Origin: Flagellimonas olearia
Lineage (GTDB): Bacteria; Bacteroidota; Bacteroidia; Flavobacteriales; Flavobacteriaceae
Length of the DNA stretch: 64,000 nucleotides
Direction of reading: 5' to 3'
Assembly (NCBI RefSeq): GCF_009184425.1
Contig: NZ_WELG01000002.1
Location: forward strand, 1,302,001 to 1,366,000
In this document: positions 35,286-45,035 of the stretch, one piece after another
Layout: each line of letters opens with the position of its first letter
Numbering within the stretch: the stretch's first letter is position 1
Notes under the pieces: generated by a model
The model's database searches: none
What the model saw: only the letters and a program-made list of their open reading frames with translations
Told to the model about the DNA's origin: nothing
Program-made: the position numbers and the translations under genes

Positions 35286-36344
35286 ATGACTGCATTATTA
35301 ACATTGACTGTTTTAGCACTGGTGGCGATTGCGATATGGCAAATGACCAAGATTTTTGAATTGTCCCAACTTAAAACAGAGAAGACCGAGATAGCAAACG
35401 ATACCGATAACAAAAACAACGGATATCTGTTGTTTGCATTCCTGATATTCATCTATGGGATCACCATATTTTGTTTTGCAAAATATACCAAAGTGTTGTT
35501 GCCAGAGGCATCATCTGCCCATGGTGGGGAATACGACCAATTGATGTGGGTGTCCTTTGCGATCATTTTCTTTGTTCAGTTTATCACACAGGCCTTGTTG
35601 CACTATTTTGGGTACAAGTACCGTGGGGAAGAAGGAAAAAAAGCATTGTTTTTTGCAGACAATGACCGTTTGGAGTTCATCTGGACCATCATCCCAGTAG
35701 TGGTTTTGGCCGGATTGATCCTTTGGGGATTGTATACTTGGACCAACATCATGGATGTCAACGATGAGGATGACCCATTGATTGTTGAACTTTATGCCCA
35801 ACAGTTTAACTGGACCGCCCGTTATGGTGGGGAGGATAATGTTTTGGGAGATGCCAATGTACGCTTGATTGATATTGATAAGGCCAACATATTGGGCTTG
35901 GATGAAGCAGATCCGAATGGGGAAGATGATGTTATTGTAAAGGAATTGCACTTGCCCGTAGGCAGAAAGGTGAACTTTAAGATGCGTTCCCAAGATGTGC
36001 TTCACTCAGCATATATGCCACACTTTAGGGCTCAGATGAACTGTGTGCCCGGAATGATCACACAATTCTCGTTCACACCAACCGTGACCACGGAAGAAAT
36101 GCGTTTGAACCCAGATGTAGTGGAAAAAGTAAAACGTACCAATGCCATTAGGGCAGAATGGGCAGCAGAAGGAAGACCGAATTCCGATCCATGGGAGTTC
36201 GATTATGTATTGCTCTGCAATAAAATTTGTGGAAAGTCACACTATAACATGCAAATGAAGATTATAGTGGAGACCGAAGAGGAGTTCAACAAATGGATGG
36301 CGGAACAGACTACGTTTAAGCAAACCGTAGCACCCGCAGAATAA
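35286..36344 (+). CDS. coxB: Cytochrome c oxidase subunit II
   Basis: 352 residues. An N-terminal helix is followed by a second hydrophobic pair before the cupredoxin domain. The CuA site is complete: HSAYMPH holds the first histidine, and CNKICGKSHYNM gives CxxxCxxxHxxM. There is no C-terminal cytochrome c domain, so electrons must come from ActA/ActE or a separate carrier. Placed between actF and coxA, as usual in Flavobacteriia. Confidence 0.96.
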   Translation: MTALLTLTVLALVAIAIWQMTKIFELSQLKTEKTEIANDTDNKNNGYLLFAFLIFIYGITIFCFAKYTKVLLPEASSAHGGEYDQLMWVSFAIIFFVQFITQALLHYFGYKYRGEEGKKALFFADNDRLEFIWTIIPVVVLAGLILWGLYTWTNIMDVNDEDDPLIVELYAQQFNWTARYGGEDNVLGDANVRLIDIDKANILGLDEADPNGEDDVIVKELHLPVGRKVNFKMRSQDVLHSAYMPHFRAQMNCVPGMITQFSFTPTVTTEEMRLNPDVVEKVKRTNAIRAEWAAEGRPNSDPWEFDYVLLCNKICGKSHYNMQMKIIVETEEEFNKWMAEQTTFKQTVAPAE

Positions 36345-36385
36345 TTTAGGCTAGGAAAGAAACCATAACAAAACTTAAGAAGATT

Positions 36386-38203
36386 ATGTCAGCTACCGGA
36401 CACGACGAACACGGACACGAAGATCACGGGCATCATCATAAAGAGACCTTTATCACCAAGTACATCTTTAGTCAAGACCATAAGATGATTTCCAAGCAGT
36501 ACCTGATTACGGGTCTTATCATGGGATTCATCGGTATTGCAATGTCCTTGTTGTTTAGAATGCAATTGGCATGGCCAGGGGAATCTTTCCCAATCTTTGA
36601 GGCCCTACTTGGAAAGTGGGCGCCCGATGGGGTCATGGATGCCGATATTTATTTGGCATTGGTAACCATTCACGGTACCATCATGGTATTCTTTGTACTT
36701 ACCGCTGGATTGAGCGGTACCTTTAGTAACCTATTGATTCCATTGCAGATTGGTGCAAGGGATATGGCTTCCGGTTTCTTGAATATGGTTTCGTACTGGT
36801 TGTTCTTCCTTTCTTCTTTGATCATGGTACTCTCCTTGTTCGTTGAAGCTGGGCCTGCAGCAGCTGGTTGGACCATCTATCCTCCATTGAGTGCTTTGCC
36901 TATGGCGCAACCTGGTTCCGGTATGGGTATGACCCTATGGTTGGTTTCCATGGCTATATTCATTGCTTCCTCATTGTTGGGTTCATTGAACTATATTGTA
37001 ACCGTTCTTAACCTTAGAACCAAAGGAATGTCAATGACACGTTTGCCATTGACCATCTGGGCGTTCTTTGTAACTGCGGTTATCGGGGTGATTTCATTCC
37101 CGGTACTTCTTTCAGCAGCCTTGTTGTTGATTATGGACCGTAGCTTTGGAACATCGTTCTTCCTATCCGATATCTTCATTCAAGGTGAGGTATTGCATTA
37201 CCAAGGAGGTTCGCCCGTATTGTACGAGCACCTGTTCTGGTTCTTGGGTCACCCGGAAGTATATATTGTTATTTTGCCAGCGATGGGAATTGTTTCCGAA
37301 GTAATGGCGGTTAACGCACGTAAACCTATTTTTGGTTACCGTGCCATGATTGCCTCCATTTTGGCCATTGCGTTCCTTTCTACGATTGTATGGGGACACC
37401 ATATGTTCATCTCGGGAATGAACCCATTCTTGGGCTCTGTATTTACATTTACTACACTTTTGATTGCGATTCCATCGGCGGTTAAGGCCTTTAACTGGAT
37501 TACCACGCTGTGGAAAGGAAACCTGCAATTGAACCCAGGGATGCTGTTCTCCATAGGAATGGTATCTACCTTCATCACTGGAGGTTTAACAGGGATTATT
37601 TTAGGTGACAGTACGTTGGATATCAACGTTCACGATACTTACTTTGTAGTGGCTCACTTCCACTTGGTAATGGGTATATCTGCACTGTATGGATTGTTTG
37701 CTGGGGTATACCACTGGTTCCCTAAGATGTTCCAAGGACGTATGATGAACAAGAATTTGGGATATGTCCATTTTTGGGTAACGGCGATAGGTTCTTATGG
37801 AATCTTCTTCCCCATGCACTTTGTGGGAATGGCAGGGGTGCCAAGACGTTACTACCAGAACACTGCGTTCCCAATGTTTGACGACTTGACCAATATCCAA
37901 GTATTGATGACCGTATTTGCCATCATCACTGCAAGTGTACAATTGGTATTTGCCTATAACTTCATCGTTAGTATATTCTACGGTAAGAAGGGTCCACAAA
38001 ACCCTTGGAAAGCCAATACGTTGGAATGGACCACACCTCAAGAGCACATCCATGGAAACTGGCCGGGGGCCATTCCACATGTGACCCGTTGGGCCTACGA
38101 TTACAGTAAGACCTACGAAAATGGGGAGTACATCATCGCCGGACAGGATTTTGTTCCGCAGAACGTACCGCTTCAGGAAAATGAGGAAGAACTCAACCAC
38201 TAA
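36386..38203 (+). CDS. coxA: Cytochrome c oxidase subunit I
   Basis: 605 residues. The haem and copper ligands are all visible: LVTIHGTIMV (low-spin haem), LGHPEVYIVILP (CuB histidine, cross-linked tyrosine and the A1-type glutamate), WGHHMF (CuB pair) and HDTYFVVAHFHLVMG (haem a3 and low-spin haem). The glutamate in GHPEV marks an A1-type proton-pumping oxidase. The N-terminus is histidine-rich (GHDEHGHEDHGHHH). It is the last gene of act-cox and is followed by a terminator. Subunits III and IV are encoded near 60.4-62.5 kb. Confidence 0.97.
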   Translation: MSATGHDEHGHEDHGHHHKETFITKYIFSQDHKMISKQYLITGLIMGFIGIAMSLLFRMQLAWPGESFPIFEALLGKWAPDGVMDADIYLALVTIHGTIMVFFVLTAGLSGTFSNLLIPLQIGARDMASGFLNMVSYWLFFLSSLIMVLSLFVEAGPAAAGWTIYPPLSALPMAQPGSGMGMTLWLVSMAIFIASSLLGSLNYIVTVLNLRTKGMSMTRLPLTIWAFFVTAVIGVISFPVLLSAALLLIMDRSFGTSFFLSDIFIQGEVLHYQGGSPVLYEHLFWFLGHPEVYIVILPAMGIVSEVMAVNARKPIFGYRAMIASILAIAFLSTIVWGHHMFISGMNPFLGSVFTFTTLLIAIPSAVKAFNWITTLWKGNLQLNPGMLFSIGMVSTFITGGLTGIILGDSTLDINVHDTYFVVAHFHLVMGISALYGLFAGVYHWFPKMFQGRMMNKNLGYVHFWVTAIGSYGIFFPMHFVGMAGVPRRYYQNTAFPMFDDLTNIQVLMTVFAIITASVQLVFAYNFIVSIFYGKKGPQNPWKANTLEWTTPQEHIHGNWPGAIPHVTRWAYDYSKTYENGEYIIAGQDFVPQNVPLQENEEELNH

Positions 38204-38217
38204 GGTGAAAATATATC

Positions 38218-38250
38218 AAAAAAGCCCATCCAATTCGGATGGGCTTTTTT
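38218..38250 (+). terminator. Intrinsic terminator after coxA
   Basis: AAAAAAGCCCATCC and GGATGGGCTTTTTT form a long stem around AATTC, ending in six Ts. Lies 15 bases after the coxA stop and ends the act-cox operon. Confidence 0.9.
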
Positions 38251-38327
38251 GATTGTAGCACATTGATCCACAAGAGTTAGCAACAATTATAATATCTTTA
38301 AAGAACGGAACCCCAAAAAGAAGCACA

Positions 38328-39152
38328 GTGAAAAAAGTACTTGTCCTTATCCTGTTGGTTTTTCCCATTTTGATCTTGGCCCAACGCAAACCCCGAATAA
38401 AGGGAAGCCGTATTGTTACCCAGGTCAATGAAGAACTTCCCCCATTCAATGCCATAGTATTGAATGATAATTTGGACATCGTCCTTAAAAAATCTTTTGG
38501 TCCGGGTTATGAGGTCATAGCGGACGATAATTTAATAGACATTCTAAAGTTTGAGGTGCAGGACGGTACCTTGCTCATCAGTTCCTATTATGATGTTACG
38601 GCAAAGAAACAGTTCGATATCATCGTCAACTATGTAGATTTAAAGGCAATTACCCTTAAAGATGGCAGTATTGTTTCCCAGGATATCATTGAAAGTGATG
38701 AGTTGTTTGTAGACGGATTCAACAATACCAAACTCGATATCAAGGCTAGGGCCGGTGTTATGGACATTAATCTGGAAGATACCAGCCATGGGGATTTTAA
38801 TGTGGATGTGGATAGTTTGAACATCAGCATGGGGCATAAATCCGATGCATACATCTATGCCGTGAACGAAGTCAGCTTGGTGGATTTGGAAGATAATACC
38901 TCCCTAACCCTCGAGGGAACCTCCAATAGAGTCCAAGGACGTTTAATGGGAAATGCCAAGTACAAAGGAGAGACCATGGAAGCCGGGACCGTTAAAATGG
39001 AACTGGAAAGCAATACAAGCGCCCGCATCTATGCCCACAGCGAATTTGAACTCAGCGCCAAGGGAGATTCAAGGATATACCTCTACGGTACACCAAAAAT
39101 CACCATCCATGAATTTGTGGACACCTCCCAACTCATTAAAAAGCAAGAATGA
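38328..39152 (+). CDS. DUF2807 (head-GIN) domain protein
   Basis: 274 residues starting at GTG (no ATG gives the signal peptide KKVLVLILLVFPILILAQ). The mature protein is built of short parallel beta-helix-like repeats: FNAIVLNDNLDIVLKKS, ITLKDGSIVSQDI, LSAKGDSRIYLYGTPKI. This matches DUF2807, a Bacteroidota family of putative adhesin-like periplasmic or surface proteins. It stands alone between the coxA terminator and the convergent acyl-CoA oxidase gene, with stop codons two bases apart. Confidence 0.85.
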   Translation: MKKVLVLILLVFPILILAQRKPRIKGSRIVTQVNEELPPFNAIVLNDNLDIVLKKSFGPGYEVIADDNLIDILKFEVQDGTLLISSYYDVTAKKQFDIIVNYVDLKAITLKDGSIVSQDIIESDELFVDGFNNTKLDIKARAGVMDINLEDTSHGDFNVDVDSLNISMGHKSDAYIYAVNEVSLVDLEDNTSLTLEGTSNRVQGRLMGNAKYKGETMEAGTVKMELESNTSARIYAHSEFELSAKGDSRIYLYGTPKITIHEFVDTSQLIKKQE

Positions 39153-39154
39153 GG

Positions 39155-41419
39155 TTACTGCGCGATGGGCGCGGTAAGACAATGCTCTGGAATGCCAAAG
39201 CCGTCCACCAAGACCTCAATATGGGGTCGTAGTTCGGTGGATAAACGTTCCACTCTCTGACGTATCGCCTTGGATTTTGTACTGCCGAGATAGCCCTGTT
39301 CCAAATACCATCGGGCATCCAAATGTATCTGTTGCAACGCATGCAGCGTACCTACCTTTTCCAAGAGCTCCCGATAGGTTTCATCTTCTATCGTAGTGCA
39401 AAATTCAGAAAAAATGGAGTAGGCCAATTCGGTACTATAGGCCTTGCCCAAGGCCAACAAATGGGTCTGTACCTTCAAGAAAGCCTGATAGGAAGGCACT
39501 CCTTTTTTGATATAACCACGAATCCGCATGGCCAAGGTATAGGTCAATCTTCGGGTTCGATAATTAAAGGCATGCTTGTGGAATTTTGGGTTGTACAAGT
39601 GCTCCGCATCCACCTTGTTGGAATACAGCGGATTGATGGCCGTTAATTTGTCCGAAAGCTGGCTTTGAAGCAATTTCAACACCGATGTGAACCCAGCACT
39701 GTTGAATTCCGCCTTAAAATACGAAAGAATACCTTTTGCTGCCAATTGAAGGAGGACAGTGTTATCCCCTTCGAATGTGGTAAAGATATCCACATCTCCT
39801 TTGAGGTCCGCAATTCGGTTTTCCAGCAAATAACCCTTTCCACCACAAGCTTCCCTACATTCTTGGATGGTATCATTGGCAAACCAGGTAATCACGGATT
39901 TAAGTCCGGCCACTTGGGTTTCAATTTGCCGCTTGTCCGGTTGGGAGTCGTCACTGTAACGTTTCATCATTTCTTCCAAGACCACATGGTAAACATAGGC
40001 ACTGGCTATGTCTGGTGTCAATCGTATTTGATGCGTGGGATAATCCATGATCAGATCCTCTTGGATTTTGATACTGTCATTGAATTGTCTGCGGTTCAAC
40101 GCATGCTTCACGGCTATGGTCAGGGCCATCTTGGCGCCTCCCAAAGCACCACGGGCCACACAGATGCGTCCGCCCACTAACGTGCCCAACATGGTGAAAA
40201 AACGCTTGTTCGGATTCTTGATGGATGAAGAATAATTTCCTTCCGAAGTGATTTCTCCGTACTTGTCCAAAAGATTTTCCCGGGGCACACTTACACTGTT
40301 GAACCAAATCTTTCCATTGTCCACGCCATTTAGCCCAAGTTTATAGCCATTGTCCTCAATGGTGATGCCTTCAAGCAGTTCGTGCCTTTCATTTCTGAGG
40401 GGGACCAAGATGGCGTGCACCCCTTCATTTTTTCCATTGACGATGAGTTGGGCAAAAACAGTGGCTATTGTGGAATGCAATGCATTACCAATATATTCTT
40501 TGTTGTCATTCTTACCCGGGGTGTGGATGATGATGGAATCCGTGGTTGGGTCATATGTGGCAGTGGTCCTAATGCCCCTTACATTGGAGCCGTGCCCCGT
40601 CTCGGTCATGGCAAAACAGCCCAACAAATTGGTTTTTCCGGCATCGGATAGATATTGGTCATGATGCTTTTTAGTGCCCAATTTTTGGATACTTCCCCCA
40701 AAAAGCCCAAACTGTACCCCGAATTTTACCGCAAGGCTGCCGTCCACAAACATCAAATGCTCAAATATGGCGGCATAGGTGGGCATGTTGTCCGTGCCCC
40801 CATATGCAGTAGGATACGCCATGGCACCGTACCCCTTTTCACCCAAAAGTTGTACCTGCTCCAATATTCTTGTTCTGAAATCCTCTTTGTTTCGGCGGAT
40901 ATCCCATTGGAAAGTGGGTTGCGCCAAGAACTGGCGAAATTCATCAACTACTGGGGCATGCTCGCCTTTCAGGATTCCATCCAAAATGGTTGCATCGTAC
41001 AGGTCGGAAGTCTTTTCATGGACTACCTCAACATCGAACAAGTGGTTGTAGTGATTGGGCTGTATGCCCAAATTGATTTCAATATGTTTTAAATGCTCGT
41101 TGAAGTCACATTCATCACATCGTAAACTAGCCAATCGTTGACTCAAGGATGCCAAGGGGTAGGTGTCACTTTCCACCAGTTTCACCCCAGAGCTGGAAAT
41201 GGTTTGTCTCCAAGTTTTGATTTCTTCGTCAGCAGGCGGATTTTCTTTGTTGAGCCAGAGTTTTAATTGTTTCTTTTCATCTGGGTCAAGGGAGTTGTCT
41301 TCTTGAACCGTGTTTTCAACTACCGAAATCTCGGAAGCGGAAAGTAGGTCGTCCGACCAAATCACATAGAAAAAAGGGATGTATTGTAGGATTCCCAAGG
41401 AATAATCTGTAGTTACCAT
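39155..41419 (-). CDS. Acyl-CoA oxidase/dehydrogenase, long form
   Basis: 754 residues, the size of acyl-CoA oxidases rather than of standard acyl-CoA dehydrogenases (about 380). The FAD- and substrate-binding region has GCFAMTETGHGSNVRGI and YIGNALHSTIATVFAQL. The later part has GRICVARGALGGAKMALTIA and CREACGGKGYLLENRI. It probably catalyses the first oxidation step of fatty acyl-CoA breakdown, with oxygen or another acceptor. The start ATG at 41419 gives an unusual hydrophobic N-terminal stretch (LGILQYIPFFYVIW). It is divergent from ruvB. Confidence 0.9.
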   Translation of the reverse strand: MVTTDYSLGILQYIPFFYVIWSDDLLSASEISVVENTVQEDNSLDPDEKKQLKLWLNKENPPADEEIKTWRQTISSSGVKLVESDTYPLASLSQRLASLRCDECDFNEHLKHIEINLGIQPNHYNHLFDVEVVHEKTSDLYDATILDGILKGEHAPVVDEFRQFLAQPTFQWDIRRNKEDFRTRILEQVQLLGEKGYGAMAYPTAYGGTDNMPTYAAIFEHLMFVDGSLAVKFGVQFGLFGGSIQKLGTKKHHDQYLSDAGKTNLLGCFAMTETGHGSNVRGIRTTATYDPTTDSIIIHTPGKNDNKEYIGNALHSTIATVFAQLIVNGKNEGVHAILVPLRNERHELLEGITIEDNGYKLGLNGVDNGKIWFNSVSVPRENLLDKYGEITSEGNYSSSIKNPNKRFFTMLGTLVGGRICVARGALGGAKMALTIAVKHALNRRQFNDSIKIQEDLIMDYPTHQIRLTPDIASAYVYHVVLEEMMKRYSDDSQPDKRQIETQVAGLKSVITWFANDTIQECREACGGKGYLLENRIADLKGDVDIFTTFEGDNTVLLQLAAKGILSYFKAEFNSAGFTSVLKLLQSQLSDKLTAINPLYSNKVDAEHLYNPKFHKHAFNYRTRRLTYTLAMRIRGYIKKGVPSYQAFLKVQTHLLALGKAYSTELAYSIFSEFCTTIEDETYRELLEKVGTLHALQQIHLDARWYLEQGYLGSTKSKAIRQRVERLSTELRPHIEVLVDGFGIPEHCLTAPIAQ

Positions 41420-41542
41420 TGAATTTTGGGTTACGATGGGGTCATTTTGTTTTCAATGTATCTAAGGTAAGGTTTAGTTTTTTAAGATGTGTGCCTGCCA
41501 TCATTTTGGATGAATTGCTTTCAGCCTCATGGGCTTTTCAAC

Positions 41543-41550
41543 TATATTTG
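41543..41550 (+). promoter_or_regulatory. Putative -7 promoter box of ruvB
   Basis: TATATTTG, perfect match, only seven bases before the ATG at 41558. The mRNA would be leaderless or nearly so. A TTG at 41515-41517 is 25 bases away, longer than the usual spacer. Confidence 0.5.
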
Positions 41551-41557
41551 TTAAGCC

Positions 41558-42580
41558 ATGAATGAAAATTTAGATCCAACGGCCCATAATTTTTCCCAAG
41601 AGGAGCTCGATATAGAAAGAGCGTTACGCCCTATTACATTCGACGATTTTACGGGACAGGCCCAAGTATTGGAAAACCTTAAGGTTTTTGTACAAGCGGC
41701 CAATCTTAGGAATGAGGCCTTGGACCACACCCTTTTTCATGGTCCCCCTGGATTGGGAAAGACCACATTGGCCCATATTCTGGCCAATGAACTTGGTGTG
41801 GGGATCAAGGTAACGTCTGGTCCGGTACTGGATAAGCCCGGTGATTTGGCGGGATTGTTGACCAATTTGGAGGAAAGGGACGTTCTCTTCATTGATGAGA
41901 TCCATCGTTTGAGCCCCATTGTGGAGGAATATCTCTATTCGGCCATGGAGGATTATAAAATTGACATCATGATCGAGACCGGTCCCAATGCAAGGACGGT
42001 TCAAATTAATTTGAGTCCCTTTACCCTGATAGGGGCCACCACACGATCTGGATTGCTCACGGCACCCATGCGGGCAAGGTTTGGTATCCAGAGTCGATTG
42101 GAGTACTACAACACGGAACTGCTTTCCACTATTGTGGAACGAAGCGCGGAAATCTTAAAAGTGCCGATTACCCAAGAAGCGGCCATAGAAATTGCAGGAC
42201 GGAGTAGGGGAACCCCCAGGATTTGCAATGCCCTTTTGCGAAGGGTGCGGGATTTTGCCCAGATCAAGGGGGATGGCAACATCGATTTGGGAATCTCCCA
42301 ATTTAGCCTCAAAGCCTTGAATGTGGATGCCCATGGATTGGATGAGATGGACAATAAGATTTTAAGTACCATCATTGATAAATTCAAGGGAGGCCCTGTC
42401 GGAATCACCACCTTGGCCACGGCGGTTTCCGAAAGCGCCGAAACCATTGAGGAAGTGTATGAGCCTTTCCTTATCCAACAAGGTTTCATTATGCGGACCC
42501 CAAGAGGTCGCGAGGTCACCGAACTGGCTTATAAGCATTTGGGAAGAATCAAGGGTGGGACCCAACCAGGCTTATTTTAG
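41558..42580 (+). CDS. ruvB: Holliday junction branch migration helicase RuvB
   Basis: 340 residues. Walker A is GPPGLGKTT, Walker B is DEIHRLS; sensor 1 is in GATTRSG, and the arginine finger region [15 protein letters not shown] follows. The C-terminal winged helix ends in [20 protein letters not shown]. Works with RuvA (49935) and RuvC in resolving recombination junctions. ruvA is not adjacent here; it lies about 7.4 kb downstream. Confidence 0.98.
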   Translation: MNENLDPTAHNFSQEELDIERALRPITFDDFTGQAQVLENLKVFVQAANLRNEALDHTLFHGPPGLGKTTLAHILANELGVGIKVTSGPVLDKPGDLAGLLTNLEERDVLFIDEIHRLSPIVEEYLYSAMEDYKIDIMIETGPNARTVQINLSPFTLIGATTRSGLLTAPMRARFGIQSRLEYYNTELLSTIVERSAEILKVPITQEAAIEIAGRSRGTPRICNALLRRVRDFAQIKGDGNIDLGISQFSLKALNVDAHGLDEMDNKILSTIIDKFKGGPVGITTLATAVSESAETIEEVYEPFLIQQGFIMRTPRGREVTELAYKHLGRIKGGTQPGLF

Positions 42581-42803
42581 TAGTGGTACGACTTCTTGTC
42601 CAGTAAAATACTTGCCTTCAACTTCATTGATTTTAACATTTTTTTGTAAATTAATACAATGCTTTGGTTTGCAATGCTTTATGTGGTGTTTTTCCTATAA
42701 AGTGCTTAAGGCAAATCTATGGTTTTGATATGATGTAGCTATTCCAGATCTACCATTTACGAATTAGGTTCTCAGATAGATTTTAATCGGTCGTGATGGT
42801 ATT

Positions 42804-43880
42804 ATGGAAGCTAGTCAAGGAAATACACGGACTTCCACTGCAATGGACTCCCAATCCTTATCCAAGCAAATAAGGGGGTTGTGTGCCAAGATAGGTATTT
42901 GTAGTGCCCTCATGATCATTATGGCATTTGGGGTGATTCTGATCGGTTTTGGTTTTGGTGCCAAAAAATCCACATTTACTTCCTTTCCAGACGAGGTCTA
43001 CTACATGGACTATAATGTCTATAACCTATCCTTCTCCAAGAAAAATGAATTGATCAAACACGGGTTTGAGGTTTTTAGAAATACACCATTGCATATTGGT
43101 CCCAAACAGAAGGATTCCTCCCAAATCTATGCAGGTAACAATTTGGCCTGTGCCAGTTGTCATTTAAATGGAGGGACCAAGCCTTATGGTGCTCCCCTGA
43201 TCGGTGTTGTCAAAAGATTTCCGCAATATCGAGGTCGTGAAGATAAAATGGGCACCATAGAAGAGCGCATCAATGGCTGCATGGAGCGCAGTATGAATGG
43301 CAAAGTGATGCCAGAGAGTTTAACGGAAATGAAAGCGCTTATTGCTTACATGGACTGGTTGGGCCGCGCAGCTCCCGATAATGGAAAAATTGAAGGACAA
43401 GGATTTTTAAAAATTCAGATTCCAAACCGTGCTGTGGATTTAGCGCATGGACAAGCAGTTTTTGAGAAGGTTTGTGTGGAGTGTCATGCCCGGGATGGTC
43501 AGGGACAAACCATGGAAGACAATGGCCTTTACCTCTATCCACCACTTTGGGGGAATGATTCTTATAATAATGGGGCAGGTATGACGAGGGTAATTACCGC
43601 TGCCCAATTCATCAAGGGGAACATGCCTTATGGAACCACCTATGACAAACCTTTACTTACCGATGAAGAAGCCTATGATGTTGCGGGATACATCAATCAA
43701 AAGTTAAGACCGACCAAACCCAATCGGGAAGTCGACTTTCCGGATTTGGTAAAAAAACCCGTTTCTACCCCCTACGGCCCGTATGTAGATCCTTTTACGC
43801 AAGAACAACATCAGCTTGGTCCATTTCAACCCATCATGGCGTATTACAAAGAAAACCATCAAATCAATAAATCTAAATAA
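42804..43880 (+). CDS. Di-haem cytochrome c, TsdA-like (thiosulfate dehydrogenase/tetrathionate reductase family)
   Basis: 358 residues. One N-terminal hydrophobic segment (about 35-52) anchors or exports it. Two cytochrome c domains follow: NLACASCHLNGG with the family phrase ERINGCMERSMNGK, and KVCVECHARDGQG. The spacing of first haem, FPQYRGRE and the ERINGC segment is typical of TsdA-like proteins. It is followed by two exported DsrE-type sulfur-carrier proteins, which supports a role in inorganic sulfur metabolism. The haem-ligating cysteine of true TsdA cannot be assigned with certainty, so the reaction is uncertain. Confidence 0.75.
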   Translation: MEASQGNTRTSTAMDSQSLSKQIRGLCAKIGICSALMIIMAFGVILIGFGFGAKKSTFTSFPDEVYYMDYNVYNLSFSKKNELIKHGFEVFRNTPLHIGPKQKDSSQIYAGNNLACASCHLNGGTKPYGAPLIGVVKRFPQYRGREDKMGTIEERINGCMERSMNGKVMPESLTEMKALIAYMDWLGRAAPDNGKIEGQGFLKIQIPNRAVDLAHGQAVFEKVCVECHARDGQGQTMEDNGLYLYPPLWGNDSYNNGAGMTRVITAAQFIKGNMPYGTTYDKPLLTDEEAYDVAGYINQKLRPTKPNREVDFPDLVKKPVSTPYGPYVDPFTQEQHQLGPFQPIMAYYKENHQINKSK

Positions 43881-43892
43881 ACACACATTACA

Positions 43893-44570
43893 ATGAAAAC
43901 AACACAAACAACATCGCGACGAAATTTTATGGGCGCCATGATGTTGGGGGCCACGGCTTCCACATTATCCGCTTTTACCAACCCAATTTTTGGCGGAGCG
44001 CCAGAATTTACCACTTCAGAAATGAAGGGGGCGGAAGATTGGATCAAAACCATTAAGGGCAATCATCGTGTGGTCTATGATGGTTCATATCCGCATAAGG
44101 GGTTTCCCGTTATTTGGAACTGGGCCTATTATTTGTCCAATAACGAAATGGGTTCGGCTGACGACCAGATTACGGCCATGACCGTTTTCAGGCACGACGC
44201 CATTCCCTTGGCATTACAGGATGACCTCTGGACAAAATACCCACTGGGGGAGATGTTCCATGTGAAAAAAGCGGATGGGACCCCTTATGACCGCAATCCG
44301 TTTTACGAACCCCAGGAGGGAGATTTTCCCCTTCCCATGATCCAAGGTGTCAAAGATATGCTGGGTCGCGGGGCCATGTTCTGCGTCTGTAACTTGGCGC
44401 TCAATGTGTACAGTGGAGCTGTTGCACAACAGATGGGTAAAGATCCCAATGAGGTATACGAAGAGTGGAAAGCTGCCGTTTTGCCGGGCATCCAGATTGT
44501 ACCATCCGGTGTTTGGGCATTGGGTAGGGCGCAGGAAGAAGGTTGCGGATACATTTTTGCCGGAGAATAA
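43893..44570 (+). CDS. Tat-exported DsrE-like protein
   Basis: 225 residues. A twin-arginine signal (SRRNFMGAMMLGATAST) predicts export in folded form. The mature part has HRVVYDGSYPHKGFPVIWNW and a later GRGAMFCVCNLALNVYSGAV, where the cysteine pair occupies the position of the active-site cysteine of DsrE-like proteins, and ends QEEGCGYIFAGE. It starts 12 bases after the TsdA-like gene. Possibly a periplasmic sulfur relay protein; the family name rests on fold-type resemblance and neighbours. Confidence 0.7.
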   Translation: MKTTQTTSRRNFMGAMMLGATASTLSAFTNPIFGGAPEFTTSEMKGAEDWIKTIKGNHRVVYDGSYPHKGFPVIWNWAYYLSNNEMGSADDQITAMTVFRHDAIPLALQDDLWTKYPLGEMFHVKKADGTPYDRNPFYEPQEGDFPLPMIQGVKDMLGRGAMFCVCNLALNVYSGAVAQQMGKDPNEVYEEWKAAVLPGIQIVPSGVWALGRAQEEGCGYIFAGE

Positions 44571-44581
44571 AATTGAATGCA

Positions 44582-44992
44582 ATGAAAAAAGCAATCGTAT
44601 TGATCTTGTTATTTGTTTCTGGTGTTGTCATGGCCCAGAATGAACCCATCAAAGTAGTTTTTGATGTAACCAGTAGCAATCCTGATGTGCACCGTACAGC
44701 GGCCAAACATTTGCGATTGATGGCCGAGGCGTACCCAGATTCGGAATTTGAAATGGTAATCTACAGCGGAGCCTATTCTATGGTGGATAATAAATCTTCG
44801 GTAGCAGGAGAAACCTTAACGGAAATGGTCAAAAAGGACAATGTGTCCATTGTGATCTGCCAACAGACCATGAAACGACATGAAATGTCCATGAACGACC
44901 TGATTCCGGGAGTGGGGTCGGTGCCCGATGGAATTTATGAAATCGTCATGAGACAAAAAGAAGGTTGGGGCTACATTAAAGAAGCGCAATGA
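44582..44992 (+). CDS. Exported DsrE/DsrF-like family protein
   Basis: 136 residues from the ATG at 44582; the frame is open further upstream but overlaps the previous gene. A signal peptide (MKKAIVLILLFVSGVVMAQ) is followed by a DsrE-type domain: IKVVFDVTSSNPDVHRTAAK, then VSIVICQQTMKRHEM with the conserved cysteine, and GIYEIVMRQKEGWGYIKEA at the end. It parallels the Tat protein before it in its last motif (GWGYIKEA against GCGYIFAGE). Together with the di-haem cytochrome it forms a three-gene unit. Confidence 0.8.
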   Translation: MKKAIVLILLFVSGVVMAQNEPIKVVFDVTSSNPDVHRTAAKHLRLMAEAYPDSEFEMVIYSGAYSMVDNKSSVAGETLTEMVKKDNVSIVICQQTMKRHEMSMNDLIPGVGSVPDGIYEIVMRQKEGWGYIKEAQ

Positions 44993-45035
44993 CCGAAATG
45001 CATTCAATTGCAATTTTATGGATTAACTTTATGGC

